Counted from the first letter of the stretch, positions 50,126-61,744 are shown. The stretch: DNA of 64,000 nucleotides from Brachynemurus nebulosus (GCA_035578155.1 JAPWDM010000004.1:55353376-55417375), one strand, 5' to 3'. Made by a program: numbers and translations. The notes: generated from the sequence alone by a model not told the origin.

Positions 50126-50757
50126 CAGCGGATGTGTGTGTCCCTGCCTGATAATTCTCTGTAGTATGCCCCGTTAACACGCGCCAAAACGTGTTTAATT
50201 GTTGGATTCTTCCAAATCGCGGATTCTTATAAGTTCGTCAAATGGCACAAATACGCTTTGATCATTTTAAAATCGATAATTTATTTCCATATTATTTGTC
50301 GAGTACATAATGCTTTTCACAAATTCGTAAAAATAGTTCTAATTCAAAATAATTGTACTTCACAAAATGGATGCCATCATTAATCCTTACTTTGTTTTAT
50401 AATTTTATATTTTCTTTAGTTTTAAGTTAGTTTAGTATTATAGATTTTATTTATTTTCACATTTTTTATTTAAATTGTTTTGTTAGTTTTTATTTTATAA
50501 TTTTCTAATTGTTTAGATTCAATATTACATTACAAATTTTAATTATATATTTTTTGCGTGTTGATTCGTTTGTAACTTGAAATGGAACCCTTTCTCCAAC
50601 TACCCTATCTACCACCGACTGTCCCCCGTCTACACCTAGCCTGATAATTCCTCTTTTTATTTTTTTGGAACTAATTTATGATGCCCGTGGTAATACAGGT
50701 TTCTGCATCTGTGGTATTTATAATATCAGCGGTTCCAATATTGGCCGCTAGATGGCA
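50126..50757 (-). repeat. 3' LTR of the gypsy element
   Basis: About 632 bp, nearly identical to 56555-57195. Read on the minus strand it starts TGCCATCTAGCGGCCAATAT and ends ACACACATCCGCTG, so it lacks a clean terminal CA. A purine-rich AAGAAAAAAA lies just upstream (minus strand), a candidate polypurine tract. Confidence 0.8.
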
Positions 50758-50769
50758 CTATGCTATATT

Positions 50770-51085
50770 ATTTTTTTCTTGAACAGGTATTTCTGCTTTG
50801 ACGGGGAATTTAATAGTTTTGTCAATTAGTGAATCTGGTTTAATTCCAAACATGAGTTCATAGGGAGAAAAGCTTGTTGAGTCGTGAGGGGTGAAATTTA
50901 TACACTGTTCGATGAACGGAACGTAATCAACCCATGAGCTATTTTTTTTTGCTGCAGTAGGTACGAAATAGTCTGTTAATCTCGCGATTTACTCTTTCTT
51001 CCGTGTTAGATCTAGGATTGTAGACGCTAACCGTAGACACGCGAATACCTGCTTCAGTTAAAGTGTTCTGCCAAACAGGGTCATG
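50770..51085 (-). pseudogene. gypsy integrase, C-terminal part
   Basis: After the frameshift near 51085 the frame reads WQNTLTEAGIRVSTVSVYNP, then RSNTEERVNREINRL, which contains the third acidic residue of the DDE triad. Another frameshift in the A run near 50948 leads to SWVDYVPFIEQCINFTPHDS and SPYELMFGIKPDS, the usual region after the catalytic core. It runs into the 3' LTR boundary. Confidence 0.7.
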
Positions 51086-51726
51086 AACTGACTGCCATGG
51101 TCACTTAAAATATTTTCTATAGGGCCCGTTTCGGGGATAAAAGAATTGAAGATTCGGTTTACACATTGTTGAGCTGTTACTCCTTTGAGGGGATACATTC
51201 TTATATACTTCGTAAAGTTATCTTTAACTATAAAAATTTGGTTGAGTCCTCTTTTCTCAGTCACCAAAGGTCCGTAAAGGTCGCAAAACACATGCTGAAG
51301 TGGGCGTTCAGATATTATACTATGTAGAGGGCTTTCTGAGAAAAGGTTTGTAACTTTACATTTTTGGCATAATATGCACTTACTAACGATATCTTTAGTT
51401 TTGTCGTAGAGATTAGTCACGAAAAAGTATTGGTCGATAAGTTGAGCGCATTTTTTAGTACCGAAATGGCCATGACTTTTATGTATGAGTGAAATTACAC
51501 TATTACTAATATTGTCCGGTAAAACGATTTGCCAATTGTATGGGAAAGAAGTCTTTTTTCGGAACAATGTATTGTTATTTATGGTATAATTATCTCCCAA
51601 ATTGTTAATATTTTTAATTATGTCAGAACAGTAAGCGTCGTCATTTTGATGTTTTGAAATATATTTGAGTAGCCTTTTGGTAGATGTTTGACTAAAATCC
51701 AATTTTATACCGTATGAAAATAACAT
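51058..51726 (-). pseudogene. gypsy integrase: zinc-binding domain and first part of the catalytic core
   Basis: A 222-codon open segment. It has the HHCC zinc-binding region (HKSHGHFGTKKCAQL, then CILCQKC), followed by the core with the first Asp in VFCDLYGPLVTEKRG and the second Asp in NILSDHGSQF. It is in frame with the RNase H segment upstream, separated only by a stop at 51775-51777. At the 3' end a frameshift replaces the expected WQNTL. Integrases of this type insert the element's cDNA into the host genome; this copy is broken. Confidence 0.85.
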
Positions 51727-51774
51727 TGGGTATGGTTCTAATTCATTACAAGTTTCAGAATTTATTGGTGCAGT

Positions 51775-52554
51775 TTAGTCAGAATCTATTGGTACAGTTT
51801 GGTCAGAAAGAAATGTATCATTAACTACTAAATTATTTTGGTCTGGTGTATTTTCAATATTGTCAGAGTACGGGTTACGCGAAAAAATATCTGCCACAAA
51901 ATTATTCTTACCACTAAGGTGTTGGATTTCAAAATCATTGTCACCTAGAGATAGAAACCATCTTAGGAGACGATTACTGACAATTTTGGCGTTATCTAAA
52001 ATTGAAATGGCCTTGTGATCGGTTCTCAAAAATACTTTGTGTCCTAAAATATACGTTCTAAATTTTTTAAAGCTGAAGACAACGCTAAGCAACTCCTTTT
52101 CGCTTATTGTATATTTTTTCTCGATATCCGTCAGACTGCCGGATACGAAACTGATCGGTAAATGCTCACCCTTCTTGTCCAATTGGTAAAGGTAGCCGGA
52201 AACACCAGAATTTGACGCGTCAACGTCAATATAAAACGGTTTAGTGAAATCAGGGTAATTTAATGAAACTGACTGTTTGAAACGATTCTTCAGGATGTCG
52301 AAAACATCCTGTTCAGATGGACCCCACTCCCATTTGGCACCCTTTTTAAGTAGGTGTGTTAATCTTGATGTTAAAGCGCTAAAATTATTAAAAAATCGTC
52401 TGTAAAAATTGAACAGTCCGAGTACAGATTGAAGTCCCTTCACGTTTCGAGGGGGTTTTAGTTTGGTAATAGCGTCTATTTTATCGTTATCCATTTTAAT
52501 ATGATTGGGAGTTACTATGTGCCCCAGAAATTTCAACTTTTTCTGGAAAAACAT
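51775..52554 (-). pseudogene. gypsy RT connection and RNase H
   Basis: A 259-codon open segment starting after the RT palm: FFQKKLKFLGHIVTPNHIK, VKGLQSVLGLFNFYRRFFNN (typical gypsy RT connection), then RNase H with FYIDVDASNSGVSGYL (first Asp), YTISEKELLSVVFSFKKFR (Glu) and LRTDHKAISIL (Asp). It ends in WFLSLGDNDFEIQHLSGKNN and VADIFSR, the standard end of gypsy RNase H. The upstream palm lies in another frame, from which it is separated near 52575. Confidence 0.85.
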
Positions 52555-52559
52555 ACACT

Positions 52560-52805
52560 TGTCGAAGTTTAGGGTGAGGGGCCTGTTGATGCTAATTTAT
52601 TAAGAATAATATTTTTATGGTTGAGATGGGCTTCAACGCTCTCTGAACAAACCACTATGTCATCGACGAAGACGTAGCAAAATTCGCGCACATCTTCGCC
52701 TAAGACCATATCGATACATTTCTGAAATGTGCCGACTGCCAGATTAATGCCAAAAGGGAGTCTTTTGTATTGGTAACACTTTCCATTTAATAGGAATGCT
52801 GTATA
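52560..52805 (-). pseudogene. gypsy RT palm with the VDD active site
   Basis: Directly after the in-frame TAA near 52804 the frame continues with YTAFLLNGKCYQYKRLPFGI, NLAVGTFQKCIDMVL and FCYVFVDDIVV, the catalytic box of gypsy RT (YVDD appears as VFVDD). A frameshift at about 52575 separates it from the connection domain. Confidence 0.8.
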
Positions 52806-54188
52806 TTAACGACTTTCTGGATGTAGTGGTATCTGTAAAAACCCTTTTGTTAAATCGAATGACGAGAAGTAAGATTTGTTCTGAAATTTAGCCAATAAGT
52901 ACTCTATGGATACCGGTGCTTCCTTATCAACGCAAATTATTTTGTTGACATTTCTCGAGTCGAGGACAATTCTGACTTTACCCGCTTTATTAATAGCTAC
53001 ATGGAAGGGGTTCACGTAGGAAGAATAAGCACGTTCCACTATGTCAAATTCGATTAATTTTTCCAACTCACGTTGTACTGCTTGTAGTTTTGAATAAGGG
53101 ATAGGGTAACATTTTGTTGAAAACGGTTGATGTTCCTTAATTCTAAATTTACAAACAATAATCTTAACCTTGCCGGGTATTTTCGAAAATATTGGTAAAT
53201 ACTGTTTAAGGATTTCTCGCAACTTATTTTTGTGAAGATTGGAAATGTCTACTGTATTTTGAACACGCTGTTGTATTTCATTTAACGTAGTGAACAATTT
53301 CTCTGATTGGGACGACTGTATTACTGAATTATTTATATTGTATAGTTGTTCATCATCTAAACTTTCATCGTAGTTGGTAATAAATGATAAATTATTAACA
53401 TTTCTGTTACTTAGAGAAGTATTATTATTACAAGTTTGAAAATCGATTTTACGCACATGCCCATCCCTAATAAAACTGATAGTATAGTCCTGAAAATTTA
53501 ACTTCGCATTGAACTTTTCAAGCCAATCAGTCCCTATTACCACATTATTTTTCAAACAATCGACAATTAAACAGTTTAATGGCAATACAAAATCAAAATA
53601 ATTTAGTTCGAAATAAGTTTGCGAGGATATCACTTTCGATTTTTTTCCAGTTGCAGTAATTATTTGACATTTTGTTGTAGGAATAAGTGGTAATGGTTTT
53701 TCTAATCTATCAATATTAATTTGATTCAATTTAAGGAAAACATCTCTATTAACAACCGAAATATTTGATCCGCTATCAAAAAAAACAAGTACTTCCTCAT
53801 CGAAAAATTTACACTTAACAATTGGCAATAAATTATTGTTGTTACGACTATACTTAGATGAACCGGGGGTACCTATGTCGTCTGTCAAAATGTCGGGAAT
53901 ATCCCCTGATATTGTATTGCACAAGAAAGTATCAGAAAAATCTATTTCTGGTTGTAAAATTTTATGTTCATTAGAAATACTAATGTTGGAACGTGGTTTC
54001 ACAGTAAGACGAGGTTTTACTGTAGATACATTGTGACCAATTTTATTAGAAAACGTATTATTACCCATATTGTTATTTGAGGGTACTAACTGACAGCCAG
54101 GAGCATTAGACTGAGACAATTCGTTATCGGATTGGGGTATAGAAATTAGGTTATTGTCGATTAAACCAGTGGTGGACGTAGTCGTCAC
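52806..54188 (-). pseudogene. gypsy protease and N-terminal RT
   Basis: 460 codons without a stop. An Asn/Ser-rich spacer covers residues 1-80. The aspartic protease has its catalytic motif at about residue 138 (LVFFDSGSNISVV) and VVIGTDWLEKFNAKL later on. RT starts near residue 320: HKNKLREILKQYLPIFSKIP, the fingers KCYPIPYSKLQAVQRELEK, VERAYSSYVNPFHVAINKAG, VRIVLDSRNVN and FSSFDLTKGFLQIPL with the first catalytic Asp. It ends at a TAA exactly where ESR-YTAF would continue in the same frame, so a nonsense mutation cuts the RT. The frame lies after, and out of register with, the Asn-rich region. Confidence 0.85.
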
Positions 54189-54199
54189 ACCACTGGCCT

Positions 54200-54799
54200 T
54201 TACAAGTTTTCCTGGTTGTTAGCCTCATTACTTGTAGTTGGGGTCACCACCAACAGGTTGTTTTGATGATCATCTGGTTGATGTTCAACATATGTATCCA
54301 GATCAATGTTATTTGTATGATTTTGTATCAAGGACGGATTTCCCCAGCTTACTCTATTGTTGTTTGTGTTACGTGAATTACCCCTTTGATAACTATTATT
54401 ACCAGTATTATTTCGAAAAGGATATTGAGGACGCGGGTTATTTTGATTAAAGTTATTTGAACCTTGAGGAATATTTCGATTAGGGAAATTACTATTATAA
54501 AAATTTCTGTTTAAATTAGTATTGCGCGGAAAATTTCTATTATTGTTAAATCTACCGTTGTTGCCAGAATTAATTGATCTGTAGTTATGTAGTGAATTGT
54601 TATTGTTAATGTAATTACGGTTATTATTTGTCAAATTATAGTTGTTTGCAAAATTATGTGATGTTGGAATATCGATATTCGAATTGGTGTTATTGTATCC
54701 ATGAACACCATCGTTATTAACGCGAAAATTGTTGAAATTGGCATTACGAGACTGGTTATTATTATTACTGAAACGATTATTGGCATTATTGTTATTCAT
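54200..54799 (-). pseudogene. Asn-rich C-terminal Gag region of the gypsy element
   Basis: 199 codons dominated by Asn with Arg, Phe and Tyr (RNANFNNFRVNN, FRNNTGNNSYQRGN); no CCHC zinc knuckle is seen. It probably replaces the nucleocapsid as an RNA-binding tail. It is in the same frame as the capsid segment upstream, separated only by TAG TCA, so the Met at 54799 need not be a start: readthrough of the TAG or a simple nonsense mutation are both possible. Confidence 0.7.
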
Positions 54800-54802
54800 T
54801 GA

Positions 54803-55213
54803 CTAAATGGAGAAACCTGAAGCACTGTTGCGCGTTGGAGTTGTAAAATAGTTATCAAAATCATTAAGCGCATTTTCTAATTCGTGCAAGTTTTTACAGT
54901 TGGTCAAAAATCTGTTAATTTCGAACGGGAAATGACCGATAAATACTCTAATAAATTGTTCTGAGTGTATTTTAGCGTCTAAGTGTTTTGTCAATTTATG
55001 CCAATATACTAGATGGTCTAGAAAACGACCATTTTTAACAGGTTTGCCACCCTGATTAGTATAGAATTCTATCAGAATTTTACTTTGGATATCTCTTCCC
55101 CAGAATGACGTCATAAACCAAGTCTTGAAACGGTCAAACGAAGTTAATTCGTCTTCGTAAAGAGAGAAATTATTTTTAATTTTAGCACCCAGTTTTTCAC
55201 ATGCCAATTTCAC
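54803..55213 (-). pseudogene. gypsy Gag capsid segment
   Basis: 136 codons. The frame is already open upstream of the Met. It holds LACEKLGAKIKNNFSLYEDE, RFKTWFMTSFWG, LIEFYTNQGG, HSEQFIRVFIGHFPFEINRF and LHELENALNDFDNYF, an all-helical capsid of the Ty3/gypsy kind. It ends at TAG (54803-54805). It overlaps the preceding coiled-coil frame; a one-base change in the T run near 55240 explains the break. Confidence 0.75.
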
Positions 55214-56291
55214 CTGATTCTGAAATTTGAAACTCGTGAAAAAATTTTTCTAGAGAATTCACAAAAGCAACTGGATGAACTTGTAATATGTTATTCGTAA
55301 AGATATCGATACTGCCAGCGTCACTTTTACTTACAGATAGGTTATGTAAGCTAAAATTGGATGTACTTAGATTGTTATTACAATTATGAAAAGCAACAGT
55401 ATTCTCAAAAAAATTCAATTTAGTACTCAATGAATTGACTATTTCGTGTTGATTTTGTAGTTGATTGTTAATGTTTGGTATTTCAGAACTGATCAGTTTT
55501 GCAACATTCTCGGAAATTTCAACAATTTTTGAGGTAGTGCTTTCATGATATTGCGAACAATTAGAACTGACAGTGTTTAATTTTTTATCCAAATCAAGTT
55601 TATTTGTGTTTATTTTATTGTCCAAAATTTTGCCAAACTGATCAATTTTATCGTCCTGTATTTTTCGAATATTGGAAATGCTATTTTCTGTTGCCACAAT
55701 CTTTGTATTGCATTGATTAATTTCAACAAAGAATTCAGCATGTAAATTATTTAATTTTATTATTGTCTGATTTTCGAGTTTCTTAATTTCATCCGAAAGA
55801 TGCTTAAATTTACGGTCAATTTTAGCGTCAACAGCATCTAATTTACTACTAAGTTCTTTGTTTTGATTATCCAATTTATTGCTGAGTTCCTTGTTTTGAT
55901 TAGCTAATTTACTACTTATTAATGCTTCATTTTCTTTAAATTTTAGATTATTTTGTTCAATTAATTTTTTATTATTACTTTCATTCTGTTCAAATAATTC
56001 TCTTTTATTATTTTCAAGCCTAACCATTATTGATTGAAGTATTTCTACTAAATTATTTGAGCTAAAACTGTCTTTGCTGTTTGAAATGTCAGTATTTATA
56101 CCTGATGAAGTATTTTCACTGGACTCAGCACGTTGTTGTACTTCCAATGCGTTTTCCTCGACAGCATCATGAACAGCGTCACCTGGAGTCGGTGCACCAG
56201 GTGATTCTTCCGAAGATCTAGGTGTTGAAGCAACGAATATTTCTTTATTTATAAATGAAAAAGATGGTACTTCACTAGTTGAATCCTCCAT
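55197..56291 (-). pseudogene. gypsy Gag N-terminal coiled-coil region
   Basis: 364 codons from the first ATG after the leader, so this Met is the likely real start of Gag. Residues 1-70 are Ser/Glu/Pro-rich. About residues 85-290 form a long coiled coil with near-identical repeats (LANQNKELSNKLDNQNKELS, SKLDAVDAKIDRKFKHLSDE). The end (HPVAFVNSLEKFF) leads into the capsid in the next frame. Long coiled coils before the capsid are also suggested in the second gag-like gene at 63.1-63.9 kb. Confidence 0.75.
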
Positions 56292-56554
56292 GACGCAGAA
56301 ACAGCGGCAAACACGAAGAACAAAACCAGGCGTTAATTGCTCGTGGAGATTACTACCAGTACCATGAAATTATACCATGCGTTTGATGTCTAGAAGATTC
56401 GTTGTCGAATAGTGGGTTTAACCATGCGTTCGGTGGTTCGAAATCCACAGCATACACAAAGACCAAGCCATACGGTTGTTGTTTGCTCAAATCACCAGGA
56501 AATAGTTGCGTTGCACCAGAAGACGAAATATTAAGCCCCAAGGGTTACCATATG
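56292..56554 (-). other. 5' leader of the gypsy element
   Basis: Lies between the 5' LTR and the Gag start. The first bases after the LTR read CATATGGTAACCCTTGGGGC on the minus strand; TGGTAACCC is a candidate primer-binding site but I cannot match it to a tRNA. A 62-codon frame in the leader has no recognisable similarity. Confidence 0.5.
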
Positions 56555-57195
56555 CAACGGATGTGTGTGTCCCTTGCCTGATAATTCTCTGTAGTATGCC
56601 CCGTTAACACGCGCCAACACGTGTTTAATTGTTGGAATCTTCCAAATCGTGGATTCTTATAAGTTCGTCAAATGGCACAAATACGCTTTGATTATTTTAA
56701 AATCGATAATTTATTTCCATATTATTTGTCGAGTACATAATGCTTCTCACAAATTCGTAAAAATAGTTCTAATTCAAAATAATTGTACTTCACAAAATGG
56801 ATGCCATCATTAATCCTTACTTTGTTTTATAATTTTATATTTTCTTTAGTTTTAAGTTAGTTTAGTATTATAGATTTTATATTTTTTCACATTTTTATTT
56901 AAATTGTTTTGTTAGTTTTTATTTTATAATTTTCTAATTGTTTAGATTCAATATTACATTACAAATTTTAATTATATATTTTTTGCGTGTTGATTCGTTT
57001 GTAACTTGAAATGGAACCCTTTCTCCAACTCTTTTCTGTTCTCTATCTACCACCGACTGTCCCCCGTCTACACCTAGCCTGATAATTTCTCTTTTTATTT
57101 TTTTGGAACTAATTTATGATGCCCGTGGTAATACAGGTTTCTGCATCTGTGGTATTTATAATATCAACGGTTCCAATATTGGCCGCTAGATGGCA
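56555..57195 (-). repeat. 5' LTR of the gypsy element
   Basis: About 641 bp, matching the copy at 50126-50757 with a 13-base insertion and scattered substitutions. No clear TATA box position can be assigned because the LTR is AT-rich throughout. Confidence 0.8.
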
Positions 57196-57330
57196 CTATA
57201 CATTCTAATTAGCATTCATGTCGACCATCACTCTTGCATTTGCAATTGATTTAACTGCCACCAGATGGTCGCCCAAACTTTACGCGCCAGATTCAAAAGT
57301 ATATATCATAAATGTTGTCACCGTTACACC

Positions 57331-57720
57331 TACTATGTAAATCAGATAAATATCGATACTTTTTAAGCCTCAGAGAAGTGTTTAAAAGCCACTCTTTAAT
57401 TTTAAATAGAATTCTTGTAATCTGGAATCATTTCCACACTTAGTTGGGTCGTGTAATATGAAATGTCGTTTTCCGACCACTTGGTCTACTATGTAAATCA
57501 GACAAATATCGATACTTTTTAAGCCTTAGAGAAGTGTTTAAAAGCCACTCTTTAATTTTAAATAAAATTCTTGTAGCCTCATAGCATTTCTATCATTATT
57601 TGAAATATCATTAGCTCGTGTAATATGAAATGTCGTTTCCGACCCCTTGCTTTATCGTGTAATTCAGACAAATATTAACACTTTTTAAATCGAAAAGAAT
57701 GTTTTTAACATAGCTTAAAA
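57331..57720. repeat. Tandem satellite, units of about 156-166 bp
   Basis: Unit 1 at 57331-57486, unit 2 at 57487-57652 and a partial third to about 57720. Shared landmarks are TACTATGTAAATCAGAYAAA, TATCGATACTTTTTAAGCC, AGAGAAGTGTTTAAAAGCCA and CGTGTAATATGAAATGTCGT. A further partial unit lies left of the gypsy element (50011-50125). Confidence 0.85.
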
Positions 57721-57970
57721 AGAATAAAGTATGTTAGATGCTAAATAGTTTTAAGTTATCGCAAAAAAAAGTTAGTTAATTTTCCAATAAATCGTTATTA
57801 GCCAATAGCAGAACTGATTTTTATTAAATTTCACATAGAATTTGTCTAGTTTACGTGAAATATTTATAATTTGCTTTTTAAAATATAACTAAATAATTTA
57901 AATTTTATATATGGATTTTTTCTGATACATCCTGTACATTTTTAAAAAATTATAAAAAATTACTTCTAAT

Positions 57971-58398
57971 CAGGACTGCCACCAGATTGCATAATTGAAT
58001 ATCTGTATAATTTGGTTGCCTTGTGTGTCCTCTTTGTATAAGGTATTTCTTGTATAATTGGATGCAAACACCAAAAATTTAGACTGAATACGCTTAACAT
58101 AGCAGTTGCAATTCTTTATTAATGTGATATCACGTTCAACCCAATGAAACTACATATACCCTGAATAGGTGTATATGAAGAAGGTGTATATTAATTTACT
58201 TTCGTTCTGACAAAATTACAAAAAATGATTAAAATTTAATAATTACAGTTTAGTTGGGAAAAAATCGGTTCATTTTTTTTTCTTGTTTTTTTTTTTTTCC
58301 TTTTTGTAACGAAAAGTTGTTTTGTATAATGGGAGTCAATTATGTATATTTTTCAGAGACCTGATTGTATAAACTAAAAATTTTTACTGGCAGCCCTG
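57971..58398. mobile_element. hAT-type MITE with 8-bp TSD CTTCTAAT
   Basis: 428 bp, beginning CAGGACTGCCACCAG and ending in the inverse of CAGGGCTGCCAGT. Flanked by CTTCTAAT (57963-57970 and 58399-58406). The interior repeats TTGTATAA-type words and has no ORF. It ends about 30 bases before Helentron-like copy H4. Confidence 0.85.
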
Positions 58399-58600
58399 CT
58401 TCTAATATCACTTTAAAAAGAAAAAAAACGCCGTGAGCAGCGGGGCCCCATCACGGTAGTCGAATTTTCCCCTTCATCTTCGGTATTGAATGTCTACAAG
58501 CGAAATGTGATTGAAAGTCTACAACCGAATTGTCATTTTGTTGGTTTCAAAACTGGTTATGAGTGTTCGGCTGATCGAGGCTTTAAAAAAAGGTTTTAAG

Positions 58601-59171
58601 TAGAGATGAAACGGATATCCGGCAACTATTCGGTATCCGGCCTATCCGGCCAAATTTTACTATCCGGCCGAATACCGGATAGTAACCCACTATCCGGCCG
58701 AATACCGAATATTAAAAGAAATTCAACTCATTAACACAAGATAAATCATACCACAATAGTTTACAAATACGATTTATTTATAATTAAAGAAACAAAGTTT
58801 GAATATAACATCTAAATTATTTTTGTTAATATTTAATTTATTTCTAATGTATTTTACGGAAACTGTGGACAGAAAATGTCAGAACCAATCAGCGTTCAGC
58901 ACACATGTCACGACTCTATTTATTATAGGGACTCTATATATACCTACATTAATTTTGAATTGTATCCCACTTCACTTGCCATCTAGGCAATCATCTGAAA
59001 TATACACGTTTTCCAAGGACCTCATAGTTTGATTCTCCACCAGCCTATGTCCTATTAGACAGCGGTCATAGGCCGAATATTCGGTTGCCGAATATCCGGC
59101 CATCCGGCCTTGAAGCTTGCCGAATATCCGGTATCCGGTATCCGGCCAAACTACTATCCGTTTCATCTCTA
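58601..59171. mobile_element. hAT-type MITE with 8-bp TSD GTTTTAAG, rich in TATCCGGCC motifs
   Basis: 571 bp with a perfect 14-bp terminal inverted repeat TAGAGATGAAACGG. The flanking duplication GTTTTAAG (58593-58600 and 59172-59179) is confirmed by the empty site in H1 and H3. Subterminal regions carry many TATCCGGCC / CCGAATA words in both orientations (58617-58705 and 59065-59158), plausible transposase-binding sites. The AT-rich core has no coding content. Confidence 0.95.
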
Positions 59172-60508
59172 GTTTTAAGTATTTAAGGGCTGTATCTCAG
59201 TAAATTTCAATTTTGTGCCGAAAACAGGTAGCAGAAAAAAAACCAACACAATTCGTACGAGGACATTCCTGCCCATGTTTATCCGCTAATTGCCTTTATG
59301 TTTTAGTTTTAAATATTAAATAAAAAACGACCTTAACTAGTAAACTGGAAGGCCTTTATAAAGATATTTTTTCTTTCCAAAAAAATCCAAAATTTCTATT
59401 TTATAAATACTAAAAATCCAAAATTCCTAATTTATAAATAAACAGTGACTTTAATAACATTTTTAAATTACTTAATATGTATGTATTTCATTTGTCATAA
59501 AAGTAAGTTCACTTTTTTTTAAATTTTTTAAAATTACTATTCGCCTACTTGTATTTAGAATAAACATAATGCTTTTAAAACACATTTAACAATAGCATTC
59601 AATTCCGATGTAAAAATAGGAGAAGTGGGGGGAAAAGTGATGTGGACTCCCTACAAGGTACTAGCTGGATACTAACTGAATACACGTACAAAATTTCAGC
59701 CCTCTAGGTTTCCTTATGGAGTCTCTAGACGTGTTAGAAAACAAGCAAAAAAATTAAAGAAATATTGGCGTAAAAATCGTGGGGGTAAGGGTTAAAAGTT
59801 GAAACCTCCAAAAAACAGTGTCTGGCTATTAGCTTAACCTGTACACCAAATTTCAGTCCTCTAGGTTTATTTGGGGAGATTTTGACCCGAACGAAACTGT
59901 TAAAAAACAAGAAAAATCATGTTCTTTTGGGTATAAAAATGGTGGGGGTAGGGTTTAAAAGTCGAGACCCCCAAAAGGCACCCCCTTGATACTAACTCAA
60001 TCCGAATACAAAATTTCAGCCCTCTAGGTTTATTCGGGTGACCTGTGCGAGTGGTACAAACTTCGAAAACGTCGAAAATGCATGAAATTGTAGCTTAAAA
60101 ATGAGGGGGGTGGGGGTAAAATATTAAAACCTCCAAAAAGCACAACCTAGGTACGAACTTTATCAACACACCAAATTTCAACCCTCTACGTTAATTCTGG
60201 GGGGCTGGGGGCCTGTTAGATCCAGCGAAAATCGTTTTTCCCCCCTCTACTCCCACCATATCATCCTAGGAAGTTGAATTTTGAATATGTTGTAGATAAT
60301 TGACCGAAACATTATTTAAAATCGGTTTGGAAAAGTTTTATTGCTTTTCCGCCCCCCACCACCCCCTTAAAGTTCGGGTCAGAAAAAAAATTTGCCCAAA
60401 ATTTGACCCCACTTTTATAGTATGAGGTGCCTCGAAAATGAGCCCCATTTACCAAATTTCATCTCTTAACTTCCATAGGGGGGCCCTACACAAATTAAAA
60501 GGTGGCGG

Positions 60509-60510
<2 letters not shown>

Positions 60511-60591
<81 letters not shown>
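60511..60591. repeat. (AT)n microsatellite inside H4
   Basis: About 80 bases of AT dinucleotides at the same structural position as in H1 and H3. Confidence 0.95.
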
Positions 60592-60595
<4 letters not shown>

Positions 60596-60721
60596 TCAGA
60601 CATTTTTTTCTACATATTCGTGTTCTACGGGTCCGAAAACGGATAGCGCCCCTACTCTCGACTCTCGCAGCTCTTATTGTATAGACTGTATAAGTTTAAT
60701 TTTTCGGAGAAAATTCGACTA

Positions 60722-61657
60722 AAAATTATACTTTAAAAGTTACTAATATGAAATTTACGTCTTTTAAAATTCAAGAAAAACTATTAAAAAGAAAAATTTT
60801 CTACTTTTAATATTGTTTAAACAAAATTTGATGAAAATGCGTTATATGTATCAATAACACATTTAAAAGGTTTAAAAACATGAAATTTTTCTTTTTAGTA
60901 TTCATAAAGCAATCTCAAAAAATTTCTAACGACTGTTAAAATTGATACTAAAAACGAATTAAATGTGTTTTCCGCTTACCTTCGATTTTCCAATAAAACA
61001 AAAAAACAGACTAAAAACACGCTAATTTTGTTTTTAATTCACTAAATAAAACTAATTAAATTGATTTAACTATTATAATTCACTAAATAAAACTAATTAA
61101 ACTTTAAAATATAACCAAAAAATGAAAATTAACTTTGAAAATTCACGAAAATAAATTCCGCTTTTAAACACAATTCATGTAGATATAGCAAATACGTGTA
61201 TTACAATGTAATATTCATATGTATATATGGACGTATTGCACTTATAACATTATGTACCCGCATTCCAAGATTTGTATTTTAGCAAATCTAAGCATTTCTT
61301 ATGTACAAAGTTAATATATGATAGATAATTTTATAAAAAATAATTTTTATTAAAACTTAATTTATTATGAATTTATATTTGTACAGTAGCATGCGAAAAA
61401 GTAAATTTTTCGTTTTCAGGGGATATTAAATCTTTTTTTTTTGTTTTATAATTATTCACCATAAAACCCAACAATACTTTTGTGATTGTGATTTAGAGAC
61501 GAGACATGAATAGAATTTTTTAAAATCGATTTTTTAAAATTTTTTATTGTTCGCCAAAAGTGTTTACATATTAATCCAGCATAATCAAAACTAGACTATA
61601 AATCAATGTTTAGAAATGGGTATTGAATAAAAAAAATCGAATTTTTGTTTTATAATA
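60722..61657. other. AT-rich non-coding stretch with a short tandem repeat
   Basis: AATTCACTAAATAAAACTAA occurs twice (61037 and 61078). No gene supported. Confidence 0.4.
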
Positions 61658-61663
61658 TTTATT
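61658..61663 (-). terminator. Poly(A) signal AATAAA for the 61745-62155 gene
   Basis: AATAAA on the minus strand about 82 bases after the stop. Confidence 0.5.
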
Positions 61664-61744
61664 AAATATATATAAAAATTGATACAATATTGAAATTTTT
61701 AAAATACATAGTACAACTAAGTAATACATTTTGAAGAGAATAAA

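Larger units (their letters stand above)
50126..57195 (-). mobile_element. Ty3/gypsy LTR retrotransposon, complete but decayed
   Basis: Direct repeats 50126-50757 (3' LTR) and 56555-57195 (5' LTR) enclose gag, an Asn-rich region, protease, RT, RNase H and integrase, all read on the minus strand in gypsy order. Candidate 5-bp target duplication CTATA (50121-50125 and 57196-57200). LTRs differ by about a dozen substitutions and a 13-base indel (ACTCTTTTCTGTT region), so insertion is moderately recent. At least three in-frame stops and four frameshifts interrupt the coding region. No envelope gene was seen. The host sequence is a tandem satellite inside the 21-kb element. Confidence 0.85.
58428..60721 (-). 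mobile_element. Helentron/DINE-1-like element, copy H4, interrupted by a hAT MITE
   Basis: Full-length relative of H1 and H3: stem-loop end at 58428, subterminal TAGTCGAATTTTCCCC, four 160-base units, an AT tract (60511-60591), and GGAGAAAATTCGACTA at 60721. A 571-bp hAT MITE plus its 8-bp duplication interrupts it at 58600. It keeps the ACTTCCATAGGGGGGCCCTA stretch that H1 lost. Direct repeats ACTTTAAAA lie 10-25 bases outside both ends (58410, 60730), perhaps by chance. Confidence 0.75.

Noticed and set aside
58799..59166. Open frames on both strands within the hAT MITE
   Set aside because: Located wholly within the 571-bp MITE and its TATCCGGCC subterminal repeats; no coding character.
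58410..60740. ACTTTAAAA as target duplication of Helentron-like copy H4
   Set aside because: The repeats lie 10-25 bases away from the defined ends, and the nested copy in H3 shows no duplication, so chance similarity in AT-rich DNA is preferred.
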